A stretch of DNA of 64,000 nt from Chenopodium formosanum (taxonomy: Eukaryota > Streptophyta > Magnoliopsida > Caryophyllales > Amaranthaceae). The notes beneath the pieces are model-generated. The model saw only the letters and a list, made by a program, of their open reading frames with translations. It made no database searches and was not told the DNA's origin. Both the position numbers and the translations under genes were made by a program. Position 1 is the first letter of the stretch; each line of letters opens with the position of its first letter. The stretch is from positions 19,421,572-19,485,571 of the forward strand of contig CM044879.1 in NCBI GenBank assembly GCA_024500155.1. Direction: 5' to 3'. Below are positions 21,459 through 36,386 of this stretch, one piece after another.

Positions 21459-24400
21459 GAATCAAATGAAAGTCAAATGCATTCAACAAAGCTAATTGAG
21501 TCAAATGAAAGTCAAACACTTTCAACAAAGCCTTTAGAATCAAATGAAAGTCAAATACATTCAAACAAAGCTTTTTGAATCAAATGAAAGTCAATTGCAT
21601 TCCACAATGCTAATTGAGTCAAATGAAAGTCAAACACATTCAACAAAGCTAATTGAGTCAAATGAAAGTCCAATACATTCAAACAAAGCTTTTTGAATCA
21701 AATGAAGGCAAAGCATTCAACAAAGCTAATTGAGTCAAATGAAAGTCAAATACTTTCAACAAAGCTTTTAGAATCAAATGAAAGTCAAATACATTCAACC
21801 AAAGCTTTTTGAATCAAATGAAAGTCAAATGCATTCAACAAAGCTAATTGTGTCAAATGATAGTCAAATACTTTCAACAAAGTTTTAGAATCAAATGAAA
21901 TTCAAATACATTCAACCAAAGCTTTTTGAATTAAATGAAAGTCAAATGCATTCAACAAAGCTAATTGAGTCAAATGAAAGTCAAACACATTCAAACAAAG
22001 CTTTTTGAATCATATGAAAGTCAAATGCATTCAACAAAGCTAATTAAGTCAAATGAATGTCAAACACTTCCAACAAAGCTTTTAGAATCAAATGAAAGTT
22101 AAATACCTTCAAACAAAGCTTTTTGAATCAAATGAAAGTCAATTGCATTCCACAATGCTAATTGAGTCAAATGAAAGTCAAACACATTCAACAAAGCTAA
22201 TTGAGTCAAATAAAAGTCAAACACATTCAAACAAAGCTTGTTGAATAAAATGAATGTCAAATGCATTCAACAAAGCTAATTGAGTCAAATAAAAGTCAAA
22301 CGCATTCAAACAAAGGTTTTTGAATCAAATGAAAGTCAAATGCATTCAACAAAGCTAATTGAGTTAAATGAAAGTCAAACACATTCAAACAAAGCTTTTT
22401 AAATAACCTGAAAGTCAAATGCATTCAACAAAGCTAATTGAGTTAAATGAAAGTTAAACACATTCAACCAATGGTTTTTGAATCAAATAAAATTCAAATT
22501 CATTCAACAAAGCTAATTGAGTCAAATGAAAGTTAAACACATTTAAACAAAGGTTTTTGAGTCAAATGAAAGTCAATTGCATTCAACAAAGTTAATTTAG
22601 TCAAATGAAAGTCAAACACATTCAAACTAAGCTTTTTCAATTAAATGAAAGTCAAATGCATTCAACAAAGCTAATTGAGTTAAATGAAAGTCGAACACTT
22701 TCAACAAAGCTAATTGAGTCAAATGAAAATTAAACACAATCAAACAAAGCTTTTTGAATCAAATGAAAGTCAAACACTTTCAACATAGCTTTTACAATCA
22801 TATGAAAGTCAAATACATTCAAACAAAGCTTTTTGAATCAAATGAAAGTCAATTGCATTCCACAATGCTAATTGAGTCAAATGAAAGTCAAACACATACA
22901 AACAAAACTTTTTAAATTAAATGAAAGTCAAATGCATTCTACAAAGCTAATTGGGTTAAATAAAAGTCAAACAGTTTTAACAAAGCTAATTGAGTCAAAT
23001 GAAAGTCAAACACATTCAAACAAATGTTATTGAATCAAATGAAAGTCAAATGCATTCAACAAAGCTAGTTGAGTCAAATGAAAGTCAAACACTTTCAACA
23101 TAGCTTTTAGAATTATATGAAAGTCAAATACATGCAAACAAAGATTTTTGAATAAAATGAAAGTCAATTGCATTCCACAATGCTAATTGAGTCAAATAAA
23201 AGTCAAACACATTCAACAAAGCTAATTGAGTCAAATGAAAGTCAAACACATTCAAACAAAGCTTGTTGAATCAAATGAAAGTCAAATGCATTCAACAAAG
23301 CTAACTGAGTCAAATGAAAGTCAAACACATTCAAATAAAGGTTTTTGAATCAAATGAAAGTCAAATGCATTCAACAAAGCTAATTGAGTGAAATGAATGT
23401 TAAACAATTTCAATAAAGCTTTTAGAATCAAATGAAAGCCAAACACATTCAAACAAAGCTTTTTGAATCAAATGAAAGACAATTGCATTAAACAAAGTAA
23501 ATGGAGTCAAATGAAAGTCAAACACATTCAAATAAAGGTTTTTAAATCAAATGAAAGTCAAATGCATTCATTAAAGCTAATTGGGTCAAATGAAAGTCAA
23601 ACACATTCAAACAAAGCTTTTTGAATCAATTGAAAGTCAAATGCATTCAACAAAGCTAATTGAGTCAAATGAAAGTCAAACACTTTCAACAAAGCTTTTA
23701 GAATCAAATGAAAGTCAAATACATTCAAACAAAGCTTTTTGAATCAAATGTAAGTCTACTGCATTCCACAATGCTAATTGAGTCAAATGAAAGTCAAACA
23801 CATTGAACAAAACTATTTTGGTCAAATGAAAGTCAAACACATTTAAACAAAGCTTTTTAAATCAAATGAAAGTCAAATGCATTCAACAAAGCTAATTGAG
23901 TCAAATGAAAGTCAAACATATTCAAACAAAGTTTTTTGAATCAATTGAAAGTCAAATTCATTCAACAAACCCAATTGAGTCAAATGAAAGTCAAAAACAT
24001 TCAAACAAAGTTTTTTGAATCAATTGAAAGTCAAATTCATTCAACAAACCTAATTGAGTCAAATGAAAGTCAAAAACATTCCAACAAAGCTTTTTGAATC
24101 AAATGAAAGTCAATTGCATTCAACAAAGCTAATTGAGTCAAATAAAAGTCAATTCCATCCCACAATGCTAATTGTATCAAATGAAAATCAAACACATTCA
24201 ACCAAGCTAATTGAGTCAAATGTAAGTCAAACACATTATTACAAAGCTTCTTGAATCAAATGAAAGTAAAACGCATTCAACAAAGCTAATTGAGTTTAAT
24301 CAAAGTCAAACTTTTTCAACATAGCTTTTAGAATCAAATGAAAGTCAAATACATTCAACCAAAGCTTTGGGAATCAAATGAAAGTCAATTGCATTCAACA

Positions 24401-27400
24401 AAGCTAATTAAGTCAAATGAAAGTCAAACACATTCAAACAAAGGTTTTTGATTCAAACGAAAGTCAAATGCATTCATTAAAGCTAATTGAGTCAAATGAA
24501 AGTCAATCACATTCAAACAAAGCTTTTTGGATCAATTGAAAGTCAAATGCATTCAACAAAGCTAATTGAATCAAATGAAAGTCAAACACTTTCAACAAAG
24601 CTTTTAGAATCAAATGAAAGTCAAATACATTCAAACAAAGCTTTTTGAATTAAATGAAAGTCAAAAGCATTCAACAAAGCTAATTGAGTTAAATGAAAGT
24701 TAAACACTTTAAACAAAGCTAATTGAGTCAAATAAAAGTCAAACACAATAAAACAAAGCTTTTTGAATCAAATGAAAGTCAATTGCATTCCACAATGTTA
24801 ATTGAGTCAAATGAAAGTCAAACACATTCAACAAAGCTAATTGAGACAAATGAAAGTCAAACACATTCAAACAAAGCTTTTTGAATCAATTGAAAGTCAA
24901 ATTCATTCAACAAAGCTAATGGAGGCAAATCAAAGTCAAACACATTCAAACAAAGCTAATTGAGTCAAATGAAAGTCAAACACATTCAAACAAAGGTTTT
25001 TGAATCAAATGAAAGTCAAATGCATTCATTAAAGCTAATTGAGTCAAATGAAAGTCAAACACATTCAAACAAAGCTTTTTGAATCAATTGAAAGTCAAAT
25101 GCATTCAACAAAGCTAAATGAATCAAATGAAAGTCAAACACTTTCAACAAAGCTTTTAGAATCAAATGAAAGTCAAATACATTCAAACAAAGCTTTTTGA
25201 ATCAAATGAAAGTCAAATGCATTCAACAAAGCTAATTGAGTCAAATGAAAGTCAAACACTTTCAACAAAGCTTTTAGTATCAAATGAAAGTCAAATACAT
25301 TCAAACAAAGCTTTTTGAATCAAATGAAAGTCAATTGCATTCAACAATGCTAATTGAGTTAAATGAAAGTCAAACACATTCAACAAAGCTAATTGAGTCA
25401 AATGAAAGTCAAATACATTCAAACAAAGCTTTTTGAATCAAATGAAAGTCAATTGCATTCCACAATGCTAATTGAGTCAAATGAAAGTCAAACACTTTCA
25501 ACAAAGCTTTTAGAATCAAATGAAAGTCAAATACATTCAAACAAAGCTTTTTGAAGATAATGAAAATCAGTTGCATTCCACAATGGTAATTGAGTCAAAT
25601 CAAAGTCAAACACATTCAACAAAGCTAATTGAGTCAAATGAAAGTTAAACACATTCAAATAAAGCTTTTTGAATCAAATGAAAGTCAAATGCATTCAACA
25701 AAGCTAATTGAGTCAAATGAATGTCAAACACTTTCAACAAAGCTTTTGGAATCAAATGAAGGTCAAACACATTCAAACAAAACTTTTTGAATCAAATGAA
25801 AGTCCAACATATTCAAACAAAGGTTTTTGAATCAAATGAAAGTCAAATGCATTAATTAAAGCTAGTTGAGTCAAATGATTGTTAAACACATTCAAACAAA
25901 GCTTTTAAAATCAAATGAAAGTCAAATGCATTCGACAAAGCTAATTGAGTTAAATGAAAGTCAAACACTTTCAAAAAAGCTAATTGAGTCAAATGAAAGT
26001 CTAACACATTCAAACAAAGCTTTTTGAATCAAATGAAAGTCAAATGCATTCAACAAAGCTAATTGAGTTAAATTAAAGTCAACCACTTTCAACAAAGCTA
26101 TTTGAATCAAATGAAAGTCAAACACATTCAAACAAAGCTTTTTGAATCAATTGAAAGTCAAATGCATTCAACAAAGCTAAATGAATCAAATGAAAGTCAA
26201 ACACTTTCAACAAAGCTTTTAGAATCAAATGAAAGTCAAATACATTCAAACAAAGCTTTTTGAATCAAATGAAAGTCAAATGCATTCAACAAAGCTAATT
26301 GAGTCAAATGAAAGTCAAACACTTTCAACAAAGCTTTTAGTATCAAATGAAAGTCAAATACATTCAAACAAAGCTTTTTGAATCAAATGAAAGTCAATTG
26401 CATTCAACAATGCTAATTGAGTTAAATGAAAGTCAAACACATTCAACAAAGCTAATTGAGTCAAATGAAAGACAAACACATTCAAACAAAGCTTTTTGAA
26501 TCAAATGAAAGTCAATTGCATTCAACAAAGCTAATTGAGTCAAATGAATGTCAAAAACTTTCAACAAAGCTTTTAGAATCAAATGAAAGTCATATACATT
26601 CAAACAAAGCTTTTTGAATAAAATGAAAGTCAAATGCATTCAACAAAGCTAATTGAGTTAAATGAAAGTCAAACACCTTCAACAAAGCTAATTGAATCAA
26701 ATGAAAGTCAAACACAATCAAACAAAGCTTTTTGAATCAAATGAAAGTCAAACACTTTCAACATAGCTTTTAGAATGATATGAAAGTCAAATACATTCAA
26801 ACAAAGCTTTTTGAATTAAATGAAAGTCAATTGCATTCCACAATGCTAATTGAGTCAAAAGAAAGTGAAACACATTCAACAAAGCTAATTGAGTCAAATG
26901 AAAGTCAAACACATTCAAACAATGCTTTTTGAATCAAATGAAAGTCAAATGCATTCAACAAAGCTTATTGAGTTAAATGAAAGTCAAACACTTTCAACAA
27001 AGCTAATTGAGTTAAGTAAAAGTCAACTACATTCAAACAAAGCTTTTTGAATCAAATGAAAGTCAATTGCATTCAACAAAGATAATTGAGTCTAATGAAT
27101 GTCAAAAACTTTCAACAAAGCTTTTAGAATCAAATGAAAATCAAATACATTCAAACAAAGCTTTTGAATTAAATGAAAGTCAATTGCATTCAACAAAGCT
27201 AAGTGAGTTAAATGAAAGTCAAACACTTTTAACAAAGCTAATTGAGTCAAATGAAAGTCAAACACAATCAAACAAAGCTTTTTGAATCAAATGAAAGTCA
27301 AACACTTTCAACATACCTTTTAGATTCATATGAAAGTCAAATACATTCAAACAAAACTTTTTGAATCAAATGGAAGTCAATTGCATTCCACAATGCTAAT

Positions 27401-28109
27401 TGAGTCAAGTGAAAGTCAAACACATTCAACAAAGCTAATTTAGTCAAATAAAGTCAAATGCATTCAACAAAGCTAATTGAGTCAAATGAAAGTCAAAAAC
27501 ATTCAAACAAAGCTTTCTGAATCAAATGAAAGTCAAATGCATTCAACAAAGCTAATTGAGTTAAACGAAATTCAAACACTTTCAACAAAGCTTTTAGAAT
27601 CAAATGAAAGTCAAATATATTCAAACAAAGGTTTTTAAATTAAATGAAAGTCAATTGCATTCCACAATGCTAATTGAGTCAAATGAAAGTCAAACACATT
27701 CAAACAAATCTTTTTGAATCAAATGAAAGTCAAATGCATTCAACAAAGCTAGTTGAGTCAAATGAAAGTCAAACACTTTCAACATAGCTTTTAGAATCAT
27801 ATGAAAGTCAAATACATTCAAACAAAGCTTTTTGAATCAAATGAAAGTCAATTGCATTCCACAATGCTAATTGAGTCAAATGAAAGTTAAACACATTCAA
27901 CGAAGCTAATTGAGTCAAATGAAATTCAAACAAATTCAAACAAAGCTTTCTTTATCAAATGAAAGTCAAATGCATTCAACAAAACTAATTGAGTCAAATG
28001 AAAGTCAAATACTTTCAACAAAGCTTTTTGAATCAAATGAAAGTCAAATACATTTTAACAAAGGATTTTGAATCAAATGAAAGTCAAATGCATTCAACAA
28101 CGCTAAATG
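21459..28109 (+). repeat. 6.65 kb satellite block, copy 1
   Basis: It is matched by 28975-35625 at a constant distance of 7,516 bp. Anchors with rare variants agree throughout: GCCTTTAGAATC, AAATAACCTGAAAG, AACAAAACTATTTTGG, GAAGATAATGAAAATC and ACAACGCTAAATGA. I noticed two substitutions (near 23231 and 25810) and no indel. Confidence 0.9.
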
Positions 28110-28129
28110 ACTCAAATGAAAGTCAAACA

Positions 28130-28910
28130 CATTCAATAAAACCTTTTTCAATCTAATGAAAGTCAATTGCATTGCACAATGCTAATTAACTCAAATAAAA
28201 GTCAAACACATTCAACAAAGCTAATTCAGTCAAATGATAGTCAAACACATTAAAACAAAGGTTTTTGAATCAAATGAAAGTCAAATGCATTCAACAAAGC
28301 TAATTGAGTCAAATGAAAGTCAAACACTTTCAACAAAGCTTTTAGAATTAAATGAAAGTCAAACACTTTCAACATAGCTTTTAGAATCATATGAAAGTCA
28401 AATACATTCAAACAAAGCTTTTTGAATCAAATGAAAGTCAATTGCATTCCACAATTCAAATTGAGTCAAATGAAAGTCAAACAAATTCAAACAAACCTTT
28501 CTTTATCAAATGAAAGTCAAATGCATTCAACAAAGCTAATTGAGTCAAATCAAAGTCACATACTTTCAACAAAGCTTTTTGAATCAAATGAAAGTCAAAT
28601 ACATTCAAACAAAGCTTTTTGAATAAAATGAAAGTCAATTGCATTCCACAATGCTAATTAAGTCAAATGAAAGTCAAACACATTTTACAAAGCTAATTGA
28701 GTCAAATGAAAGTCAAATATATTCAAACAAAGCTTTTTGAATCAAAAGAAAGTCAAATGCATTAAAAAAAGCTAATTGAGTCAAATAAAAGTCAAAATCT
28801 TTCAACAAAGCTTTTAGAATCAAATGAAAGTCAAATACATTCAAACAAAGCTTTTAGAATCAAATGAAAGTCAATTGCATACCACAATGCTAATTGAGTC
28901 AAATAAAAAT
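28130..28910 (+). repeat. Block shared with 40563-41343
   Basis: At a constant distance of 12,433 bp the two stretches share GCTAATTCAGTC, CACAATTCAAATTGAG, AAACCTTTCTTTATC, GTCACATACTTTC and CATTAAAAAAAGC in the same order with few differences. Confidence 0.8.
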
Positions 28911-28974
28911 CAATCACATTCAACAAAGCTAATTGAGTCAAATGATAGTCAAACACATTAAAACAAAGGTTTTT

Positions 28975-31900
28975 GAATCAAATGAAAGTCAAATGCATTC
29001 AACAAAGCTAATTGAGTCAAATGAAAGTCAAACACTTTCAACAAAGCCTTTAGAATCAAATGAAAGTCAAATACATTCAAACAAAGCTTTTTGAATCAAA
29101 TGAAAGTCAATTGCATTCCACAATGCTAATTGAGTCAAATGAAAGTCAAACACATTCAACAAAGCTAATTGAGTCAAATGAAAGTCCAATACATTCAAAC
29201 AAAGCTTTTTGAATCAAATGAAGGCAAAGCATTCAACAAAGCTAATTGAGTCAAATGAAAGTCAAATACTTTCAACAAAGCTTTTAGAATCAAATGAAAG
29301 TCAAATACATTCAACCAAAGCTTTTTGAATCAAATGAAAGTCAAATGCATTCAACAAAGCTAATTGTGTCAAATGATAGTCAAATACTTTCAACAAAGTT
29401 TTAGAATCAAATGAAATTCAAATACATTCAACCAAAGCTTTTTGAATTAAATGAAAGTCAAATGCATTCAACAAAGCTAATTGAGTCAAATGAAAGTCAA
29501 ACACATTCAAACAAAGCTTTTTGAATCATATGAAAGTCAAATGCATTCAACAAAGCTAATTAAGTCAAATGAATGTCAAACACTTCCAACAAAGCTTTTA
29601 GAATCAAATGAAAGTTAAATACCTTCAAACAAAGCTTTTTGAATCAAATGAAAGTCAATTGCATTCCACAATGCTAATTGAGTCAAATGAAAGTCAAACA
29701 CATTCAACAAAGCTAATTGAGTCAAATAAAAGTCAAACACATTCAAACAAAGCTTGTTGAATAAAATGAATGTCAAATGCATTCAACAAAGCTAATTGAG
29801 TCAAATAAAAGTCAAACGCATTCAAACAAAGGTTTTTGAATCAAATGAAAGTCAAATGCATTCAACAAAGCTAATTGAGTTAAATGAAAGTCAAACACAT
29901 TCAAACAAAGCTTTTTAAATAACCTGAAAGTCAAATGCATTCAACAAAGCTAATTGAGTTAAATGAAAGTTAAACACATTCAACCAATGGTTTTTGAATC
30001 AAATAAAATTCAAATTCATTCAACAAAGCTAATTGAGTCAAATGAAAGTTAAACACATTTAAACAAAGGTTTTTGAGTCAAATGAAAGTCAATTGCATTC
30101 AACAAAGTTAATTTAGTCAAATGAAAGTCAAACACATTCAAACTAAGCTTTTTCAATTAAATGAAAGTCAAATGCATTCAACAAAGCTAATTGAGTTAAA
30201 TGAAAGTCGAACACTTTCAACAAAGCTAATTGAGTCAAATGAAAATTAAACACAATCAAACAAAGCTTTTTGAATCAAATGAAAGTCAAACACTTTCAAC
30301 ATAGCTTTTACAATCATATGAAAGTCAAATACATTCAAACAAAGCTTTTTGAATCAAATGAAAGTCAATTGCATTCCACAATGCTAATTGAGTCAAATGA
30401 AAGTCAAACACATACAAACAAAACTTTTTAAATTAAATGAAAGTCAAATGCATTCTACAAAGCTAATTGGGTTAAATAAAAGTCAAACAGTTTTAACAAA
30501 GCTAATTGAGTCAAATGAAAGTCAAACACATTCAAACAAATGTTATTGAATCAAATGAAAGTCAAATGCATTCAACAAAGCTAGTTGAGTCAAATGAAAG
30601 TCAAACACTTTCAACATAGCTTTTAGAATTATATGAAAGTCAAATACATGCAAACAAAGATTTTTGAATAAAATGAAAGTCAATTGCATTCCACAATGCT
30701 AATTGAGTCAAATAAAAGTCAAACACATTCAACAAAGCTTATTGAGTCAAATGAAAGTCAAACACATTCAAACAAAGCTTGTTGAATCAAATGAAAGTCA
30801 AATGCATTCAACAAAGCTAACTGAGTCAAATGAAAGTCAAACACATTCAAATAAAGGTTTTTGAATCAAATGAAAGTCAAATGCATTCAACAAAGCTAAT
30901 TGAGTGAAATGAATGTTAAACAATTTCAATAAAGCTTTTAGAATCAAATGAAAGCCAAACACATTCAAACAAAGCTTTTTGAATCAAATGAAAGACAATT
31001 GCATTAAACAAAGTAAATGGAGTCAAATGAAAGTCAAACACATTCAAATAAAGGTTTTTAAATCAAATGAAAGTCAAATGCATTCATTAAAGCTAATTGG
31101 GTCAAATGAAAGTCAAACACATTCAAACAAAGCTTTTTGAATCAATTGAAAGTCAAATGCATTCAACAAAGCTAATTGAGTCAAATGAAAGTCAAACACT
31201 TTCAACAAAGCTTTTAGAATCAAATGAAAGTCAAATACATTCAAACAAAGCTTTTTGAATCAAATGTAAGTCTACTGCATTCCACAATGCTAATTGAGTC
31301 AAATGAAAGTCAAACACATTGAACAAAACTATTTTGGTCAAATGAAAGTCAAACACATTTAAACAAAGCTTTTTAAATCAAATGAAAGTCAAATGCATTC
31401 AACAAAGCTAATTGAGTCAAATGAAAGTCAAACATATTCAAACAAAGTTTTTTGAATCAATTGAAAGTCAAATTCATTCAACAAACCCAATTGAGTCAAA
31501 TGAAAGTCAAAAACATTCAAACAAAGTTTTTTGAATCAATTGAAAGTCAAATTCATTCAACAAACCTAATTGAGTCAAATGAAAGTCAAAAACATTCCAA
31601 CAAAGCTTTTTGAATCAAATGAAAGTCAATTGCATTCAACAAAGCTAATTGAGTCAAATAAAAGTCAATTCCATCCCACAATGCTAATTGTATCAAATGA
31701 AAATCAAACACATTCAACCAAGCTAATTGAGTCAAATGTAAGTCAAACACATTATTACAAAGCTTCTTGAATCAAATGAAAGTAAAACGCATTCAACAAA
31801 GCTAATTGAGTTTAATCAAAGTCAAACTTTTTCAACATAGCTTTTAGAATCAAATGAAAGTCAAATACATTCAACCAAAGCTTTGGGAATCAAATGAAAG

Positions 31901-34900
31901 TCAATTGCATTCAACAAAGCTAATTAAGTCAAATGAAAGTCAAACACATTCAAACAAAGGTTTTTGATTCAAACGAAAGTCAAATGCATTCATTAAAGCT
32001 AATTGAGTCAAATGAAAGTCAATCACATTCAAACAAAGCTTTTTGGATCAATTGAAAGTCAAATGCATTCAACAAAGCTAATTGAATCAAATGAAAGTCA
32101 AACACTTTCAACAAAGCTTTTAGAATCAAATGAAAGTCAAATACATTCAAACAAAGCTTTTTGAATTAAATGAAAGTCAAAAGCATTCAACAAAGCTAAT
32201 TGAGTTAAATGAAAGTTAAACACTTTAAACAAAGCTAATTGAGTCAAATAAAAGTCAAACACAATAAAACAAAGCTTTTTGAATCAAATGAAAGTCAATT
32301 GCATTCCACAATGTTAATTGAGTCAAATGAAAGTCAAACACATTCAACAAAGCTAATTGAGACAAATGAAAGTCAAACACATTCAAACAAAGCTTTTTGA
32401 ATCAATTGAAAGTCAAATTCATTCAACAAAGCTAATGGAGGCAAATCAAAGTCAAACACATTCAAACAAAGCTAATTGAGTCAAATGAAAGTCAAACACA
32501 TTCAAACAAAGGTTTTTGAATCAAATGAAAGTCAAATGCATTCATTAAAGCTAATTGAGTCAAATGAAAGTCAAACACATTCAAACAAAGCTTTTTGAAT
32601 CAATTGAAAGTCAAATGCATTCAACAAAGCTAAATGAATCAAATGAAAGTCAAACACTTTCAACAAAGCTTTTAGAATCAAATGAAAGTCAAATACATTC
32701 AAACAAAGCTTTTTGAATCAAATGAAAGTCAAATGCATTCAACAAAGCTAATTGAGTCAAATGAAAGTCAAACACTTTCAACAAAGCTTTTAGTATCAAA
32801 TGAAAGTCAAATACATTCAAACAAAGCTTTTTGAATCAAATGAAAGTCAATTGCATTCAACAATGCTAATTGAGTTAAATGAAAGTCAAACACATTCAAC
32901 AAAGCTAATTGAGTCAAATGAAAGTCAAATACATTCAAACAAAGCTTTTTGAATCAAATGAAAGTCAATTGCATTCCACAATGCTAATTGAGTCAAATGA
33001 AAGTCAAACACTTTCAACAAAGCTTTTAGAATCAAATGAAAGTCAAATACATTCAAACAAAGCTTTTTGAAGATAATGAAAATCAGTTGCATTCCACAAT
33101 GGTAATTGAGTCAAATCAAAGTCAAACACATTCAACAAAGCTAATTGAGTCAAATGAAAGTTAAACACATTCAAATAAAGCTTTTTGAATCAAATGAAAG
33201 TCAAATGCATTCAACAAAGCTAATTGAGTCAAATGAATGTCAAACACTTTCAACAAAGCTTTTGGAATCAAATGAAGGTCAAACACATTCAAACAAAACT
33301 TTTTGAATCAAATGAAAGTCCAACACATTCAAACAAAGGTTTTTGAATCAAATGAAAGTCAAATGCATTAATTAAAGCTAGTTGAGTCAAATGATTGTTA
33401 AACACATTCAAACAAAGCTTTTAAAATCAAATGAAAGTCAAATGCATTCGACAAAGCTAATTGAGTTAAATGAAAGTCAAACACTTTCAAAAAAGCTAAT
33501 TGAGTCAAATGAAAGTCTAACACATTCAAACAAAGCTTTTTGAATCAAATGAAAGTCAAATGCATTCAACAAAGCTAATTGAGTTAAATTAAAGTCAACC
33601 ACTTTCAACAAAGCTATTTGAATCAAATGAAAGTCAAACACATTCAAACAAAGCTTTTTGAATCAATTGAAAGTCAAATGCATTCAACAAAGCTAAATGA
33701 ATCAAATGAAAGTCAAACACTTTCAACAAAGCTTTTAGAATCAAATGAAAGTCAAATACATTCAAACAAAGCTTTTTGAATCAAATGAAAGTCAAATGCA
33801 TTCAACAAAGCTAATTGAGTCAAATGAAAGTCAAACACTTTCAACAAAGCTTTTAGTATCAAATGAAAGTCAAATACATTCAAACAAAGCTTTTTGAATC
33901 AAATGAAAGTCAATTGCATTCAACAATGCTAATTGAGTTAAATGAAAGTCAAACACATTCAACAAAGCTAATTGAGTCAAATGAAAGACAAACACATTCA
34001 AACAAAGCTTTTTGAATCAAATGAAAGTCAATTGCATTCAACAAAGCTAATTGAGTCAAATGAATGTCAAAAACTTTCAACAAAGCTTTTAGAATCAAAT
34101 GAAAGTCATATACATTCAAACAAAGCTTTTTGAATAAAATGAAAGTCAAATGCATTCAACAAAGCTAATTGAGTTAAATGAAAGTCAAACACCTTCAACA
34201 AAGCTAATTGAATCAAATGAAAGTCAAACACAATCAAACAAAGCTTTTTGAATCAAATGAAAGTCAAACACTTTCAACATAGCTTTTAGAATGATATGAA
34301 AGTCAAATACATTCAAACAAAGCTTTTTGAATTAAATGAAAGTCAATTGCATTCCACAATGCTAATTGAGTCAAAAGAAAGTGAAACACATTCAACAAAG
34401 CTAATTGAGTCAAATGAAAGTCAAACACATTCAAACAATGCTTTTTGAATCAAATGAAAGTCAAATGCATTCAACAAAGCTTATTGAGTTAAATGAAAGT
34501 CAAACACTTTCAACAAAGCTAATTGAGTTAAGTAAAAGTCAACTACATTCAAACAAAGCTTTTTGAATCAAATGAAAGTCAATTGCATTCAACAAAGATA
34601 ATTGAGTCTAATGAATGTCAAAAACTTTCAACAAAGCTTTTAGAATCAAATGAAAATCAAATACATTCAAACAAAGCTTTTGAATTAAATGAAAGTCAAT
34701 TGCATTCAACAAAGCTAAGTGAGTTAAATGAAAGTCAAACACTTTTAACAAAGCTAATTGAGTCAAATGAAAGTCAAACACAATCAAACAAAGCTTTTTG
34801 AATCAAATGAAAGTCAAACACTTTCAACATACCTTTTAGATTCATATGAAAGTCAAATACATTCAAACAAAACTTTTTGAATCAAATGGAAGTCAATTGC

Positions 34901-35625
34901 ATTCCACAATGCTAATTGAGTCAAGTGAAAGTCAAACACATTCAACAAAGCTAATTTAGTCAAATAAAGTCAAATGCATTCAACAAAGCTAATTGAGTCA
35001 AATGAAAGTCAAAAACATTCAAACAAAGCTTTCTGAATCAAATGAAAGTCAAATGCATTCAACAAAGCTAATTGAGTTAAACGAAATTCAAACACTTTCA
35101 ACAAAGCTTTTAGAATCAAATGAAAGTCAAATATATTCAAACAAAGGTTTTTAAATTAAATGAAAGTCAATTGCATTCCACAATGCTAATTGAGTCAAAT
35201 GAAAGTCAAACACATTCAAACAAATCTTTTTGAATCAAATGAAAGTCAAATGCATTCAACAAAGCTAGTTGAGTCAAATGAAAGTCAAACACTTTCAACA
35301 TAGCTTTTAGAATCATATGAAAGTCAAATACATTCAAACAAAGCTTTTTGAATCAAATGAAAGTCAATTGCATTCCACAATGCTAATTGAGTCAAATGAA
35401 AGTTAAACACATTCAACGAAGCTAATTGAGTCAAATGAAATTCAAACAAATTCAAACAAAGCTTTCTTTATCAAATGAAAGTCAAATGCATTCAACAAAA
35501 CTAATTGAGTCAAATGAAAGTCAAATACTTTCAACAAAGCTTTTTGAATCAAATGAAAGTCAAATACATTTTAACAAAGGATTTTGAATCAAATGAAAGT
35601 CAAATGCATTCAACAACGCTAAATG
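28975..35625 (+). repeat. 6.65 kb satellite block, copy 2
   Basis: This is the partner of 21459-28109. The left break lies at a GGTTTTTG/GCTTTTTG difference. The right break lies after ACAACGCTAAATGA, where copy 1 jumps to sequence found 511 bp further on in copy 2, close to 13 monomers. Confidence 0.9.
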
Positions 35626-36386
35626 AGTCAAATGAAAGTCAAATACTTTCAACAAAGCTTTTAGAATCAAATGAAAGTCAAATACATTCAAACAAAGCTT
35701 TTTGAATAAAATGAAAGTCAATTGCATTCCACAATGCTAATTGAGTCAAATAAAAGTCAAACACATTCAACAAAGCTAATTGGGTCAAATGAAAGTCAAA
35801 CACATTAAAACAAAGGTTTTTGAATCAAATAAAAGTCAAATGCATTCAACAAAGCTAATTGAGTCAAATGAAAGTCAAAATCTTTCAACAAAGCTTTTAG
35901 AATCAAATGAATATCAAATACATTCAAACAAAGCTTTTTGAATCAAATGAACGTCAATTGCATACAGCATTGCTAATTGAGTCAAATGAAAGTCAAACAC
36001 ATTCAACAAAGATAATTGAGTCAAATGAAAGTCAAACACATTCAAACAAAGCTTTTTGAATCAAATGAAATTCAATTGCATTCCACAATGCTAATTAACT
36101 CAAATACAAGTCAAAAACATTCAACAAAGCTTATTGAGTCAAATGAAAGTCAAACACATTCAATAAAACCTTTTTCAATCTAATGAAAGTCAATTGCATT
36201 GCACAATGCTAATTGTGTCACATGAAAGTCAATCACATTCAACAAAGCTAATTGAGTCAAATGATAGTCAAACACATTAAAACAAAGGTTTTTGAATCAA
36301 ATGAAAGTCAAATGCATTCAACAAAGCTAATTGAGTCAAATGAAAGTCAAAAACTTTCAACAAAGCTTTTAGAATTAAATGAAAGT
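35047..36386 (+). repeat. Block shared with 39336-40792, with whole-monomer indels
   Basis: Anchors such as TTAAACGAAATTC, TTCAACGAAGC, GCTTTCTTTATC, CATTTTAACAAAGGATTTTG and CATACAGCATTGC match at distances stepping from 4,289 to 4,328 to 4,406 bp, that is by 39 and then 78 bp. Confidence 0.8.
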
